Positions 18,556 through 30,784 of a DNA stretch of 64,000 nucleotides are shown here, in pieces. Below the pieces are notes generated by a model. That model did no database searches and was not told the DNA's origin. It worked only from the letters and a program-made list of their open reading frames with translations. Source of the DNA: Mesorhizobium sp. SARCC-RB16n. Lineage in GTDB: Bacteria; Pseudomonadota; Alphaproteobacteria; Rhizobiales; Rhizobiaceae. The position numbers were made by a program, and so were the translations under genes. The number at the start of each line of letters is the position of its first letter. Position 1 is the first letter of the stretch. The stretch spans positions 186,001-250,000 of the forward strand of contig NZ_ML703263.1 in the NCBI RefSeq assembly GCF_008520305.1, written 5' to 3'.

Positions 18556-20313
18556 ATGCTGCAGCGGGCGGGCAAGGGCATCGGCCGGCTTGCACGGTCG
18601 ATGATGGGAGACAGGAAGGCGAACTTCGCCGTCATGACCGCATTGAGCGCGCCGGTCGCATTGGCGCTGGCAGCGGTGGCCATAGACGAAGGCTCCATCT
18701 ACACCGAGCGCCGGGAAGCGCAGGCGATGGTCGACCTGGCGGCGATCACCGCCGCCTCGAACATCAACAACGTCAATACGGCGGTCGTCACCACGCTCAC
18801 CGACAACGGCATGCCGGGCGTCGTCGTTCAAGCTTCGGGACAGACCATCCCAGCGGCGGCCGGGAAGACGGTGGTGACGATCACGCAGGGTCGATATGCC
18901 TCATCGACCGCCAATGTCAGCCAGCGCTTCCAGGCGGGCGTGACCCCTTACAATGCCGTCCGGGTCACTTTGGCGAAGATTCCCAACCGCTACTTCGCAA
19001 GCTCGCTTATCCCCACTCCCGTCATCGGCACCCAAGCCACCGCCAGCATGACGCCGCAGGCGACATTCTCGGTCGGGTCGAGATTGCTCAGCGTCAATGG
19101 CGGTATCCTCAACGCACTTTTGAGCGGACTTCTCGGCGGCAACATCTCGCTCAGCGTCATGGACTACAACGGGCTGATCTCGGCCGATGTCAGCGTGCTT
19201 TCCTTTGTCAGTGCGCTGGGCACACAACTGAACATCACGGCCGGTACCTATTCCGACGTTCTGGCCTCGAAGGCGACCGTGGGCCAGATCGCCACTGCCA
19301 TGGCCAATGTTCCCGGCCTCGGCAATACCGCCAAGGTCGCCCTGCAGACCATCGCCTCCAAGTCGACCAGCACCGTCAAGATCCCGCTCAGCAGTCTTGT
19401 CGATCTCGGCTCGGTCGGGAGCCTCGGACTCGGGCAACAGCCGTCTGGCCTGGGAGTGGACGCAAGCGCCATGGGGATGCTGACCGCCGCCGCCGTGCTC
19501 GCGAACGGCACCAACCAGGCCGCGGTCGATCTCGGCGCCACCATCCCGGGACTGCTCTCCACCAAGCTCAACATCGCCATTGGGGAGCCGATGCAATCCT
19601 CGCCCTGGCTGGGGATCGACGGTATCGGCACTGTCGTGCGGACCGCCCAGACCCGTATCAAGCTGACGGCCTCCGTCGGCGTCGGCTCGCCTGGTCTCGG
19701 CGGAGGTATCAACCTCGTGGCCGTCAATCTGCCGCTCAATGTAGAAGTCGCCTATGCCGAGGCCAGGCTGACCGACATCACGTGCCCGACAGGGCCGTCC
19801 AGCATCAGCGTTTCCATCGCCGCGCACCCCGGCATTGCCCGGTTGAACCTGGCCAATAGCAATAATCCCTCCGGCTTCGCCGATTTCAGCCAGCCGCAGA
19901 CCTTTACGGATGCAGACATTGCCGATGTTAAGCTGCTGTTGATCCCGTTGATCCAGGTGATGGGTTCGGCCGCGACCGCCATCACCAACAACAGCCCTCA
20001 AACTCTGACCTTCAATGCGACCGACATCGCCAACAAGACGGTGAAGACTGTTTCGACGCGAAACATTTCGCAGTCGCTCACCACGTCGCTGGTCAACGAC
20101 CTGTCGCTTTCGGTCAATGTGCTTGGTCTTGGGATCGACCTGACAGCCCTGCTCGGAACGGTGAAACCAGCAGTGGTGGCCTTGCTCAACACTGTAACGG
20201 CGCCCGTCGACGACCTGCTCTACAATGTGCTGTCGGCCCTGGGTGTCGGTGTCGGCCAGGCCGACGTGCGCGTCACCGGCGCGACCTGCGGACGGGCAGT
20301 GCTCGTTCAGTAG
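18556..20313 (+). CDS. TadG-like protein with long Ser/Thr/Ala-rich exported domain
   Basis: 585 residues. Residues about 20-65 (KANFAVMTALSAPVALALAAVAIDEG...) are a TadG N-terminal membrane anchor of the Tad_G-type family. The rest is a low-complexity, beta-prone extracytoplasmic region rich in Leu, Ser, Thr, Ala and Val, with no von Willebrand A domain recognisable by eye. Two Cys occur late (DITCPTG; ATCGRAVLVQ at the very end) and could form a disulfide. It starts immediately after the TadE-like stop, so they are coupled. No tadA/B/C or cpa secretion genes are present in the window. Confidence 0.75.
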   Translation: MLQRAGKGIGRLARSMMGDRKANFAVMTALSAPVALALAAVAIDEGSIYTERREAQAMVDLAAITAASNINNVNTAVVTTLTDNGMPGVVVQASGQTIPAAAGKTVVTITQGRYASSTANVSQRFQAGVTPYNAVRVTLAKIPNRYFASSLIPTPVIGTQATASMTPQATFSVGSRLLSVNGGILNALLSGLLGGNISLSVMDYNGLISADVSVLSFVSALGTQLNITAGTYSDVLASKATVGQIATAMANVPGLGNTAKVALQTIASKSTSTVKIPLSSLVDLGSVGSLGLGQQPSGLGVDASAMGMLTAAAVLANGTNQAAVDLGATIPGLLSTKLNIAIGEPMQSSPWLGIDGIGTVVRTAQTRIKLTASVGVGSPGLGGGINLVAVNLPLNVEVAYAEARLTDITCPTGPSSISVSIAAHPGIARLNLANSNNPSGFADFSQPQTFTDADIADVKLLLIPLIQVMGSAATAITNNSPQTLTFNATDIANKTVKTVSTRNISQSLTTSLVNDLSLSVNVLGLGIDLTALLGTVKPAVVALLNTVTAPVDDLLYNVLSALGVGVGQADVRVTGATCGRAVLVQ

Positions 20314-20341
20314 GACCGCTTGGCCACAACCGAAGCGCCAA

Positions 20342-21976
20342 TCAGTCGAGCCTGCCGAGGAAGCAACCGAGAGACGGCAGCGAGAGCGCGTTGTCCTCGA
20401 CAGCCGCGGTACCGCCCAGGACAGCCGCGACAGTTCCGATATCTTCAGGCAACGGCCAAGTCGCCGGCTCTTCGGCGAAATTGAAGACACAGAGCAGCCT
20501 CTCCCCGCCGCCTTCGCGGATGAAGGCGAGCACGTCGCCCTCGGCGTCGAGAAAGCGGATCGAACCGCCGACCAGCGCAGGTTGCTGTTTGCGCAGGGCG
20601 AGCGCCGAGCGGTAGGCCGACAGCACCGATTGCTCCTCGCCGTTCTGAATATCGACAGCGCGGGCGCGATGGCTTGCCGGCACAGGCAGCCAGGGTTTTG
20701 CGGTGGAAAAGCCCGCATTGTCGGACCCCGCCTCCCAGACCATCGGCGTGCGGCAGCCGTCCCTGCCCTTCACGCCGGGCCAGAAGCGAATGCCGACGGG
20801 ATCGCGCAAATCCTCATAGGCAAGCTCCGCTTCCTCGAGGCCGAGTTCCTCGCCCTGGTACAGGCAGATCGAACCGCGCAGGCAGGTAAGCAGCATGATC
20901 GAGAATTTGGCCACCAGGTCGGGATCGCCCCCCGGCCGCGTCCAACGGCTGACATGGCGCACGACGTCATGGTTGGAAAATGCCCAGCAGACCCAGCCGT
21001 CGGCAACCGCGCTTTCGAAGGCTTCGACGCAGCCGCGCACATGCGCCGCCGAAAATTGCGAACCGAGCAGGTCGAAAGTGTAGCTCATCTGAAGCTTGTC
21101 GCCGCCGGAGGTGTAGGCGGCGAGCGTCTGCAGCGAGCGGCCTTCATCGCCGATCTCGCCGACGGCGGCGCGGTCGCCATATTCGTTGAGCAGCGCACGG
21201 AACCGCCGCAGGAAAGTCAGGTTTTCCGGCTGCGTCTTGTCGAACAGATGCTCCTGATAGAGGTAGGTGTTGGTCTCCGTGTTGGTGCCGGCAACGCTGG
21301 AGGCCAAGGGCGGATTGCTGCGCAGCCAGCGGTCGTGGACATAGTAATTGACCGTATCGAGCCGGAAGCCGTCGACACCGCGCTCGAGCCAGAACCGCAC
21401 CGTATCCAGCAACGCGTCCTGGACTTCCGGATTATGGAAATTGAGATCCGGCTGCGAGGCGAGGAAATTGTGCATGTAATATTGCCGACGGGTCGCGTCC
21501 CACTCCCAGGATGGTCCCCCGAAGACCGACAGCCAATTGTTGGGCGCGCCGCCGTCAGGCTTGGCGTCGGCCCAGACGTACCAGTCGGCCTTGGCATTGT
21601 CGCGGCTGGCGCGGCTTTCGATGAACCATTCATGCTTGTCGGATGAATGCGACAGCACCTGATCGATGATGATTTTCAGGCCGAGCCGGTGCGCTTCGGC
21701 AACCAGCGCGCCGAAATCCGCCAACGTGCCGAACATCGGGTCGACGTCGCGATAGTCCGATACATCATAGCCCATGTCGGCCATGGGTGACTTGAAGAAA
21801 GGCGACAGCCAGACGGCATCGACGCCGAGCGAGGCGATATGGGCGAGCCTTGACGTGATGCCGCCGAGATCGCCGCTGCCATCCCCGGTGGTGTCCTGGA
21901 AAGAGCGCGGATAGACCTGATAGATGACGCAGCCTCGCCACCACTCGGCTCCCTGCTCCACATTCTCACCGGTCAT
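20342..21976 (-). CDS. GH13 alpha-glucosidase
   Basis: 544-residue cytoplasmic glycoside hydrolase of family 13 (oligo-1,6-glucosidase/alpha-glucosidase group). The N-terminal block reads VIYQVYPRSFQDTTGDGSGDLGGI. Next comes HSSDKHEWF. The nucleophile region GVDGFRLDTVN has its Asp at about 207, and FSNHDVVRH follows as the third catalytic block. It probably splits short maltodextrins released by the debranching enzyme. The start overlaps the glgX stop by 11 bases. Last gene of the glycogen cluster. Exact linkage specificity is uncertain. Confidence 0.88.
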   Translation of the reverse strand: MTGENVEQGAEWWRGCVIYQVYPRSFQDTTGDGSGDLGGITSRLAHIASLGVDAVWLSPFFKSPMADMGYDVSDYRDVDPMFGTLADFGALVAEAHRLGLKIIIDQVLSHSSDKHEWFIESRASRDNAKADWYVWADAKPDGGAPNNWLSVFGGPSWEWDATRRQYYMHNFLASQPDLNFHNPEVQDALLDTVRFWLERGVDGFRLDTVNYYVHDRWLRSNPPLASSVAGTNTETNTYLYQEHLFDKTQPENLTFLRRFRALLNEYGDRAAVGEIGDEGRSLQTLAAYTSGGDKLQMSYTFDLLGSQFSAAHVRGCVEAFESAVADGWVCWAFSNHDVVRHVSRWTRPGGDPDLVAKFSIMLLTCLRGSICLYQGEELGLEEAELAYEDLRDPVGIRFWPGVKGRDGCRTPMVWEAGSDNAGFSTAKPWLPVPASHRARAVDIQNGEEQSVLSAYRSALALRKQQPALVGGSIRFLDAEGDVLAFIREGGGERLLCVFNFAEEPATWPLPEDIGTVAAVLGGTAAVEDNALSLPSLGCFLGRLD

Positions 21977-23975
21977 CCAGAACCTTCCTGGCGCCGCCGT
22001 TTCCGGTCCGACGCTCGATCATGAAATTGACGCTGTGGCCCGGCGACGAGCGTAGGAGGTCGATCGCCTGCGTCTCGATTGCCGGGCGCCACTGGAAGCC
22101 ATCTCGCGCCGGCAAGGTGAAGACGCATTGGCGGCGGTCGCCATTGATCATGACGGCAAGCCTGCCATCCTCGCCGCCAAGCAGCATGACGAGGCGATGC
22201 CGGCTGGAGTCGTTCCAGTCGGTCTCGGCAAGCGGCTCACCGGTCTCGGTCAGCCAGGCGACGTCGGGAACGCCTGAAGCCTCGATCGGTTCTCCGGTCA
22301 GCAAATGCGTGTCCGACAGTGCCGGCACCGCCTGGCGAATTGCCGCGAGCGCCGACGCGTAACGCTCCAGTGCCTGGTCGCGACCGGCCCAGTCGAGCCA
22401 GGTGATCGAATTGTCCTGCGCATAGGCGTTGTTGTTGCCTTTCTGGCTGCGGCCGAACTCGTCACCCGCCGTCAGCATGATGGTGCCGCGCGAGGCGAAC
22501 AGCGTGGCGAGCAGTGCGCGCTGGTCGTCGAAGCGCGCCCGGGCGATCGCGGCACTGTCCGTCTCGCCCTCGGCGCCATTGTTCCAGGACAGGTTTTCGT
22601 TATGGCCGTCGCGATTCTGCTCGCCATTGGCCCCGTTGTGCTTGCGCTCATAGGCGACGGTGTCGGCCAGCGTCATGCCGTCATGGGCGGCGATGAAGTT
22701 CACGCCACGGCTTATCCGGTCCTCTGCCCTGTTGAACAGGTCGGACGAACCGGCAAGGCGAGTGGCGAGAGCACCGACCATGCCGGCATCGCCGCGCCAG
22801 AACCGTCTGACATCGTCGCGGTAGCGATCGTTCCACTCAAGGAAAGGCGGCCGGAAATTGCCCAGTTGATAGCCGTTTGCCCCGATGTCCCAAGGCTCCG
22901 CGATCAGCACGCGATCGCAGAGCAGCGGATCATGGGTGATGGCCTGGAGCAGCGGCGCTTCCGGATCGAAGGCACCATCATCGACCCGGCCCAGCACCGG
23001 AGCCAGATCGAACCGGAAGCCGTCGACGCCGGTCTGGCGCACGAAATGACGGAGTGTATCGAGCACCATTTCCCGCACCATCGGATGGTCGCAAGCGATC
23101 GTATTGCCGGTGCCCGTGTCATTGACCAGCCCGCCATCCGGCCGGTGCCGATAGTAGGCCTGGTTGTCAAGGCCGCGCAGCGAGAGCGTCGGCCCCAGCC
23201 TGTCGCTTTCGCCGGTGTGGTTGAAGACGAGGTCGAGAATGGCGCCGATGCCGGCCCGGCGCAGTGCGGCGACCGTGTCCTGTAATTCCGTCAGGCCGCC
23301 GGGCGCCAGGCGCGGATCGAGCGCCATGAAGGTGACGGGATTGTATCCCCAGGCGTTGCTCAAGCCCAGCGGCGGCAGATGCCGCTCGTCGATCGACGCC
23401 GTCACCGGCATCAGTTCGACAGCGGAGACGCCGAGCCTTTGCAGATGCTCGATGATGGCCGGATGGGCAAGTGCGGCGATCGTACCGCGCTGGTCTGCCG
23501 GCACATCCGGGTGGAGCTTGGTGAAGGCGCGGACATTCAGTTCGTAGATCAGGCCGCCCGGACGAAACAGCGGCGGCAGGATCGGCGGGGCTGTCGGCAA
23601 GGCCCTGGCCACGGTCTTGGGCATCAGCGACGCGGTGTCGGCGCCCTCATTGCGCCGCGCGGCGAGCCGCCAGTGATAGGCATAGGGCCGGTCGATTTCG
23701 ACGGCATAGGGATCGGCCAGCAGCTTGTCGGGGTCGAACCACAGTCCACGCTCGGGTGTATAATCGCCATCGGCACGCAGGCCATAGCGCGCGCCCGCGG
23801 CCAGGCCGGAGACGAAGAGTGCGTGCACGCCGTCGCCTTCCGGCCGCATCTCCAGGCGATCGAGTTCGCGGTTTCCCTGCTCGTCGAAGATCGACACCCA
23901 GAGGCAACGGGCCGACGAGGACCATGCGGCGAAGCGGATACCTTCGCTGGTGACGGTGGCGCCGAGCGACGTCAT
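21966..23975 (-). CDS. glgX: Glycogen debranching enzyme
   Basis: 669-residue GH13 isoamylase-type enzyme hydrolysing alpha-1,6 branches of phosphorylase-trimmed glycogen. An N-terminal CBM48-like domain (about 1-120) leads to the ELNVRAFTKLHPDVP block, DLVFNHTGESD, the nucleophile region GVDGFRFDLAPVLGR (Asp about 323), and the third block FIAAHDGMTLADTV. The N-terminus is somewhat shorter than many GlgX. It follows pgm after 55 bases that contain a hairpin, and overlaps the alpha-glucosidase gene. Confidence 0.9.
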   Translation of the reverse strand: MTSLGATVTSEGIRFAAWSSSARCLWVSIFDEQGNRELDRLEMRPEGDGVHALFVSGLAAGARYGLRADGDYTPERGLWFDPDKLLADPYAVEIDRPYAYHWRLAARRNEGADTASLMPKTVARALPTAPPILPPLFRPGGLIYELNVRAFTKLHPDVPADQRGTIAALAHPAIIEHLQRLGVSAVELMPVTASIDERHLPPLGLSNAWGYNPVTFMALDPRLAPGGLTELQDTVAALRRAGIGAILDLVFNHTGESDRLGPTLSLRGLDNQAYYRHRPDGGLVNDTGTGNTIACDHPMVREMVLDTLRHFVRQTGVDGFRFDLAPVLGRVDDGAFDPEAPLLQAITHDPLLCDRVLIAEPWDIGANGYQLGNFRPPFLEWNDRYRDDVRRFWRGDAGMVGALATRLAGSSDLFNRAEDRISRGVNFIAAHDGMTLADTVAYERKHNGANGEQNRDGHNENLSWNNGAEGETDSAAIARARFDDQRALLATLFASRGTIMLTAGDEFGRSQKGNNNAYAQDNSITWLDWAGRDQALERYASALAAIRQAVPALSDTHLLTGEPIEASGVPDVAWLTETGEPLAETDWNDSSRHRLVMLLGGEDGRLAVMINGDRRQCVFTLPARDGFQWRPAIETQAIDLLRSSPGHSVNFMIERRTGNGGARKVLDDR

Positions 23976-23984
23976 GCGCGCGCC

Positions 23985-24010
23985 CCTTCTCCCCTTCCTG
24001 AGGGAGAAGG
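23985..24010. repeat. Intergenic hairpin between pgm and glgX
   Basis: CCTTCTCCC (23985-23993) pairs with GGGAGAAGG (24002-24010) across an 8-base loop. Pyrimidine/purine arms of this kind are typical of small dispersed intergenic elements in Mesorhizobium-like genomes; only one copy was noticed here. Confidence 0.4.
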
Positions 24011-24030
24011 AAATGAACGCAGTACCGCTC

Positions 24031-25662
<1,632 letters not shown>

Positions 25663-27108
25663 TCAGGCAACCCTTTTCGAAAGCAGCAGGCGATAGAGTT
25701 CAACATATTTTTCGGCGCTTCGATCCCACGACACATCGGTCTTCATGCCCTGGCGCTGGATGGTCTCGAAGCTTGCGGGACTGGCGTGGGCGTCGGCCAG
25801 ACGGCGGATGGCGTGGAGCAGCGCGCCGCCATTGTTGGGGGCAAACTGGAACCCGGTCGCCACGCCGGCGGCCATTGCTGCTTCGTTGGCATCAATGATG
25901 GTGTCGGCGAGGCCGCCGGTGCGGGCGACGACCGGCACGCAGCCATAGCGCAGACCGTAAAGCTGCGTCAGCCCACAAGGCTCGAAGCGTGAAGGGATGA
26001 CAATGGCGTCGCAGCCGCCCTGCATCGTGTGCGACAGCCCCTCGTCATAGCCGACGACCATGCCGATGCGGCCACGGTGGCGTGCGGCAGCGGCCAGCAG
26101 CGCGCCTTCGAGCCCGGCGTCGCCTGAGCCCAGGATGGCCAGCCTGGCGCCTGTCGCGACGATGCCGTCGATCACCGTCGCCAATATGTCCATGCCCTTC
26201 TGCCAGGTCAGCCGGCTGACGACACAGACCATCGGGCTGCCGTCGCGGGCGAGGCCAAAACGATCCTCGACGGCGTCCCTGTTGGGGGCGCGGGCCTTCA
26301 AGGTTTCGGCCGTGTAGGTCGATACCAGATGCTTGTCGGCTTGCGGATCCCAGATGGCGGTGTCGATGCCGTTGACGATGCCATGGAGATCGCTTGAACG
26401 CATGTTGATGAGACCGTCGAGGCCCATGCCGAACTCCGGCGAACGGATCTCCTGCGCATAGGTCGGGCTTACCGTTGTGATCGCCCAGGCGGCCTGCAGG
26501 CCAGCCTTGAGGAAGCCGACACCGCCATAATATTCGACGCCGTCAAGCGCCATCGCCGCGGCCGGCAGGCCGAGCTCGCCGAAGATGCCGGCGCCGAACT
26601 GGCCCTGGAAGGCGAGATTGTGGACGGTCATCATCGATGGTGTGCCGACGGCCTTGCCATAGCGCATGTAGGCGAGCGTCATCGCCGACTGCCAGTCATG
26701 GGCATGGACGATGTCAGGCAGGTACCCCGAAATGGCGCCACCGGCGATATCGGCGCCGGCCTGGCTCAGCGCGGCGAAGCGGCGCCAATTGTCCGGCCAG
26801 TCCGCGCCCGAGGCGTTGCCATAGGGACCGCCGGGACGGTCGAACAGATGCGGCGCGTCGAGCACGAACAGGTCGAGCCCGGCGACCTCGACGGCATGGA
26901 CCGAGGCCTTGCCGCCCTGCAGCAGGGGGTACTGGTAGACGGCCTTCTTTTTCTTGAAGGCCTCCATCACCACCGGAAAGCCCGGGATGAGCGTGCGCAT
27001 GGTCACGCCCTTGGCCGCGAGTGCAATGGGCAGCGCGCCGGTTACATCGGCAAGCCCGCCAGTCTTGATCAGCGGGAAAATCTCGGGCGTGACCGACAGA
27101 ACATGCAT
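25663..27108 (-). CDS. glgA: Glycogen synthase (ADP-glucose)
   Basis: 481-residue GT5 enzyme extending alpha-1,4-glucan from ADP-glucose. ATG 27108 ([13 protein letters not shown]) is preferred; the frame is open to 27144 with 12 extra residues. The ADP-glucose motif KTGGL is at residues 15-19 and the C-terminal catalytic Glu region is [32 protein letters not shown] and a RTGGLADT block are also normal. It sits between glgC and pgm. Confidence 0.95.
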   Translation of the reverse strand: MHVLSVTPEIFPLIKTGGLADVTGALPIALAAKGVTMRTLIPGFPVVMEAFKKKKAVYQYPLLQGGKASVHAVEVAGLDLFVLDAPHLFDRPGGPYGNASGADWPDNWRRFAALSQAGADIAGGAISGYLPDIVHAHDWQSAMTLAYMRYGKAVGTPSMMTVHNLAFQGQFGAGIFGELGLPAAAMALDGVEYYGGVGFLKAGLQAAWAITTVSPTYAQEIRSPEFGMGLDGLINMRSSDLHGIVNGIDTAIWDPQADKHLVSTYTAETLKARAPNRDAVEDRFGLARDGSPMVCVVSRLTWQKGMDILATVIDGIVATGARLAILGSGDAGLEGALLAAAARHRGRIGMVVGYDEGLSHTMQGGCDAIVIPSRFEPCGLTQLYGLRYGCVPVVARTGGLADTIIDANEAAMAAGVATGFQFAPNNGGALLHAIRRLADAHASPASFETIQRQGMKTDVSWDRSAEKYVELYRLLLSKRVA

Positions 27109-27186
27109 GCGCTTAACGATCCGCTTCTGGTCCACGTCGCCCAAAACCGTGCAGTGGCTTTGGGATTACGACATGCACAAAACACC

Positions 27187-28452
27187 CTAAAGTGACAGCT
27201 TGTTGATCATGTCCTGTGTGATCAGGCAGATACCCTTTTCCGAAACGCGGAAGCGCTTTGCGTCGAGCACGGGATCCTCGCCGACCACCAGCCCTTCCGG
27301 TATCCTTACACCGTGGTCGATGACGACGCGCTTCAACTTTGCGTTCCGGCCGACATGAACGTCGGGCAGCATGACAACCTCTTCCAGCGTCGAATAGGAA
27401 TTGATGCGCGCGCCGGTAAAGATCAGGCTTTTCTTCAGCGAAGCGCCCGAGACGATGCAATCGCCCGACACCAGTGACGAGACGGCGGAACCGCGCCTGC
27501 CATCCTCGTCATGCACGAATTTTGCCGGCGGCTTCAGTTCGGCATAAGTCCAGATCGGCCAGTCGCGGTCGTAGAGGTCGAGTTCGGGCGTCACGTCGGT
27601 CAGGTCGATGTTGGCCTCCCAATAGGCGTCGACCGTGCCGACATCGCGCCAGTAGGCCTCGTTCTCGGCGGTCGAACGCACACAGGACTTGGTGAAGCGG
27701 TGCGCGATCGCCTTACCGTGCGTGACGATATAGGGGATGATGTCCTTGCCGAAGTCGCGGCTGGAGCCCGGCTCGGCGGCATCGCGGCGCAGCTGTTCCA
27801 TCAGGAACTTGGTCTTGAAGACGTAGATGCCCATCGAGGCCAAGGCGAATTCCGGGTTACCCGGAATGCCGGGCGGATCGGCGGGTTTTTCGACGAAGGC
27901 GATGATGTTGTCCTTCGCATCGACATGCATGACGCCGAAGCCGGTCGCTTCCATGCGCGGCACTTCGAGGCAGCCGACCGTGACATCGGCGCCGGCATCG
28001 ACATGCTGGCGCAGCATCAGCTCGTAATCCATCTTGTAGATGTGGTCGCCGGCCAGGATCACCATGTATTCCGGGCCATAGGCCTCGATGATGTCGATGT
28101 TCTGGTAGACGGCGTCCGCCGTGCCTTCATACCATTGCGTTTCCGACACGCGCTGGCTCGCCGGCAGGATGTCGAAGCTTTCGTTTCTTTCGGGCCGCAG
28201 GAAGTTCCAGCCGCGTTGCAGGTGGCGGATCAGTGAATGCGCCTTGTACTGGGTGGCGACGCCGAGGCGGCGGATGCCGGAGTTCAACGCATTGGAGAGC
28301 GCGAAATCGATGATGCGCGTCTTGCCGCCAAAATAGACCGCCGGCTTGGCGCGCCGGTCGGTCAGTTCCTTGAGGCGGCTGCCGCGCCCGCCGGCCAGCA
28401 CATAGGCCATGGCGTCGCGAGCCAGTGGCTGGGTTCTTTTCAAGTCTGCCAT
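27187..28452 (-). CDS. glgC: Glucose-1-phosphate adenylyltransferase
   Basis: 421 residues; makes ADP-glucose, the committed and usually allosterically controlled step of glycogen synthesis. The N-terminal nucleotide loop is [24 protein letters not shown], split around the GxGxRL signature. The catalytic region is [10 protein letters not shown], and the C-terminal left-handed beta helix ([16 protein letters not shown]-like repeats) carries the tetramer contacts. 78 bases separate it from glgA and 47 from glgB. Confidence 0.96.
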   Translation of the reverse strand: MADLKRTQPLARDAMAYVLAGGRGSRLKELTDRRAKPAVYFGGKTRIIDFALSNALNSGIRRLGVATQYKAHSLIRHLQRGWNFLRPERNESFDILPASQRVSETQWYEGTADAVYQNIDIIEAYGPEYMVILAGDHIYKMDYELMLRQHVDAGADVTVGCLEVPRMEATGFGVMHVDAKDNIIAFVEKPADPPGIPGNPEFALASMGIYVFKTKFLMEQLRRDAAEPGSSRDFGKDIIPYIVTHGKAIAHRFTKSCVRSTAENEAYWRDVGTVDAYWEANIDLTDVTPELDLYDRDWPIWTYAELKPPAKFVHDEDGRRGSAVSSLVSGDCIVSGASLKKSLIFTGARINSYSTLEEVVMLPDVHVGRNAKLKRVVIDHGVRIPEGLVVGEDPVLDAKRFRVSEKGICLITQDMINKLSL

Positions 28453-28499
28453 TTATACCCTCCCAAGTTACTCAGTCTCGCCATGTTCCCGGCCGATGC

Positions 28500-30713
28500 T
28501 CAATCGGCAACGCGCTCGAGCATGATCGTCGACAGCGGCGGCAGAAGCATTGTTGCCGAGATGCTCTTGCCCTCCGCCCTTGCCTCGACCATGCCGCCAT
28601 TGCCCATGCCGGAGCCGCCATATTCGGTAGCGTCGGTGTTGATGATCTCGCGCCACTTGCCGGCCTTCGGCAGCGGCACACGATAATTGTCGCGTGGCAC
28701 CGGTGTGAAATTGGAGATGACGGCGACCGGATTGCCCCCGGGAGCGTTGCGTACCCAGGCGAAAACCGAATTCTGGCTGTCGTCGACGATCAGCCAGGAG
28801 AACCCTTCCGGCTCACAGTCGCGGCTATGCAGGGCCGGGCGTGACCGGTAGAGATAGTTGAGATCGCGTACCGTCTGCCAGACGCCGCGATGCGGGCGGA
28901 AATCGAGCAGGTTCCAATCAAGCGCGCGCGCCTCGCTCCATTCGCGGCGCTGCGCGAATTCCTGGCCCATGAACAGCAGCTTCTTGCCGGGATAACCCCA
29001 CATGAAGCCGTAGTAGGCACGCAGGGTCGCGAATTTCTGCCAGTCGTCACCGGCCATCTTGCTCAGCAGCGTGCCTTTGCCGTGCACGACCTCGTCATGT
29101 GAGAGCGGCAGCACGAAATTCTCCGAGAAGGCGTAGGTCAGGCCGAAGGTCAGCTCGTTGTGGTGGTGCTTGCGGAAAATCGGCTCCTTGGAGAAATACT
29201 CCAGCGTGTCGTGCATGAAGCCCATGTTCCATTTGAAGCCGAAGCCCAGCCCGCCTTCATGAACAGGAGCCGAGACCTTTGGCCATGAAGTCGATTCCTC
29301 GGCGATGGTCATGACGCCGGGATGGTGGCCGTAGAGTTCCTTGTTCATCTTCTGCAGGAAGCTGACCGCCTCGAGGTTTTCGCGCCCACCCTTCTCGTTG
29401 GGGATCCATTCGCCCTGCTTGCGCGAATAGTCGAGGTAGAGCATCGAGGCGACCGCGTCGACGCGAAGGCCGTCGACATGGTATTTTTCGGCCCAGAACA
29501 GCGCGTTGTTGACGAGGAACGACACCACCTCGCGGCGGCCGAAATTGTAGATCGCGGTGTTCCAGTCCGGGTGGAAGCCCTTGCGCGGGTCGGCATGCTC
29601 GTAGAGCGCGGTGCCGTCGAAATGGACCAGGCCGTGCTCGTCGACAGGGAAATGCGCGGGGACCCAGTCGAGGATGACGCCGATGCCGGCACGGTGGGCG
29701 CCATCGACAAAGCGGGCAAAGCCGTCCGGATCGCCGAAGCGGGCCGACGGCGCGTAGAGGCCGGTGGTCTGATAGCCCCAGGACGGGTCATAGGGATGCT
29801 CGGAGATCGGCAGGAATTCGATGTGGGTGAAACCGCTCTCGACCACATAGGGGATCAGCCGGTCGGCCAGTTCATCCCATGACAGGAAGGTGCCGTCGTC
29901 GCGAAGCTGCCAGGAACCGGCATGGACTTCGTAAATCGAGATAGCCTCGCGCCGAGGGTCGGCGTTGCGCCAGTAATTGCGATGCGCTTCGTCACCCCAT
30001 GGATGCGCCGGCGGCACCGCGGTCACCGAGGCCGTTGCCGGGCGCAGCTCCGACTTGAAGGCGAACGGATCGGCCTTCAGCGGCAACCTCACACCATCGG
30101 GACCTATGATTTCGTATTTGTAGGGTCGGCCGGCACCGATATCGGGAATGAACAGCTCCCAGATGCCGGTGTCACGACGGTCGCGCATCGTATGCCGGCG
30201 GCCGTCCCAGTCATTGAAATCGCCAACCACCGAGACCCGCCTGGCATTTGGGGCCCATACTGCGAAATGCACGCCGGTGGCGCCCTCGTGCTCGATGATA
30301 TGCGCGCCAAGCTTGTCGAACAGCCTGAGATGCGAACCCTCGGCGATGTAGTAATCGTCCATCGGTCCGAGCACTGGACCGAACGAGTAGGGATCGGTCA
30401 GCCACCAGTCGCCGCCGGCATTGCGCGCGTGGTAGCGCAGCGGCTGGCGCTTCTTGATCGACAGCTTGCCCTCGAAGAAACCGGCTTCGTCGCGCCTGGT
30501 CAATTCGCCGGCCTCAATGCCGGTCAGCGTGTAGGCGATGACAGACTGCGCGTGTGGAACGAAGCAGCGCGCGAACAGGCTCTTGCCTGCCTCCTGGACG
30601 CCAAGGACCGCAAATGGATCTCCGTGCGTACCGGCGACAATCGCCGCAACATCGCTGGCTGGCGCCAGTCCGTCCGGCCCGCTTGTCGCAGCGGTCGCGC
30701 GCGGCTTCCTCAT
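28500..30713 (-). CDS. glgB: 1,4-alpha-glucan branching enzyme
   Basis: 737-residue GH13 branching enzyme introducing alpha-1,6 branches. The start at ATG 30713 (MRKPRAT) is chosen because GGGGAGGGCGAC lies just upstream and it gives normal GlgB length; the frame is open to 30779, 5 bases after glgP. An N-terminal CBM48 pair comes first, then DWVPAHFP, the nucleophile block DGLRVDAVASMLYLDY (Asp about 419), EEST with the acid Glu, and LPLSHDEVVHGKGTL. Everything expected is present. Confidence 0.95.
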   Translation of the reverse strand: MRKPRATAATSGPDGLAPASDVAAIVAGTHGDPFAVLGVQEAGKSLFARCFVPHAQSVIAYTLTGIEAGELTRRDEAGFFEGKLSIKKRQPLRYHARNAGGDWWLTDPYSFGPVLGPMDDYYIAEGSHLRLFDKLGAHIIEHEGATGVHFAVWAPNARRVSVVGDFNDWDGRRHTMRDRRDTGIWELFIPDIGAGRPYKYEIIGPDGVRLPLKADPFAFKSELRPATASVTAVPPAHPWGDEAHRNYWRNADPRREAISIYEVHAGSWQLRDDGTFLSWDELADRLIPYVVESGFTHIEFLPISEHPYDPSWGYQTTGLYAPSARFGDPDGFARFVDGAHRAGIGVILDWVPAHFPVDEHGLVHFDGTALYEHADPRKGFHPDWNTAIYNFGRREVVSFLVNNALFWAEKYHVDGLRVDAVASMLYLDYSRKQGEWIPNEKGGRENLEAVSFLQKMNKELYGHHPGVMTIAEESTSWPKVSAPVHEGGLGFGFKWNMGFMHDTLEYFSKEPIFRKHHHNELTFGLTYAFSENFVLPLSHDEVVHGKGTLLSKMAGDDWQKFATLRAYYGFMWGYPGKKLLFMGQEFAQRREWSEARALDWNLLDFRPHRGVWQTVRDLNYLYRSRPALHSRDCEPEGFSWLIVDDSQNSVFAWVRNAPGGNPVAVISNFTPVPRDNYRVPLPKAGKWREIINTDATEYGGSGMGNGGMVEARAEGKSISATMLLPPLSTIMLERVAD

Positions 30714-30784
30714 CAGGCGGTCGCCCTCCCCGGGCACCAAGTGTTTGTTTTTGCGGCCATCGTTCGTGGCCTTATGCAATCACA

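Noticed and set aside
18901-20718. 605-codon minus-strand open frame across the TadG-like gene
   Set aside because: Arg/Gly/Asp-rich composition with no domains; it crosses the end of the next gene. Shadow.
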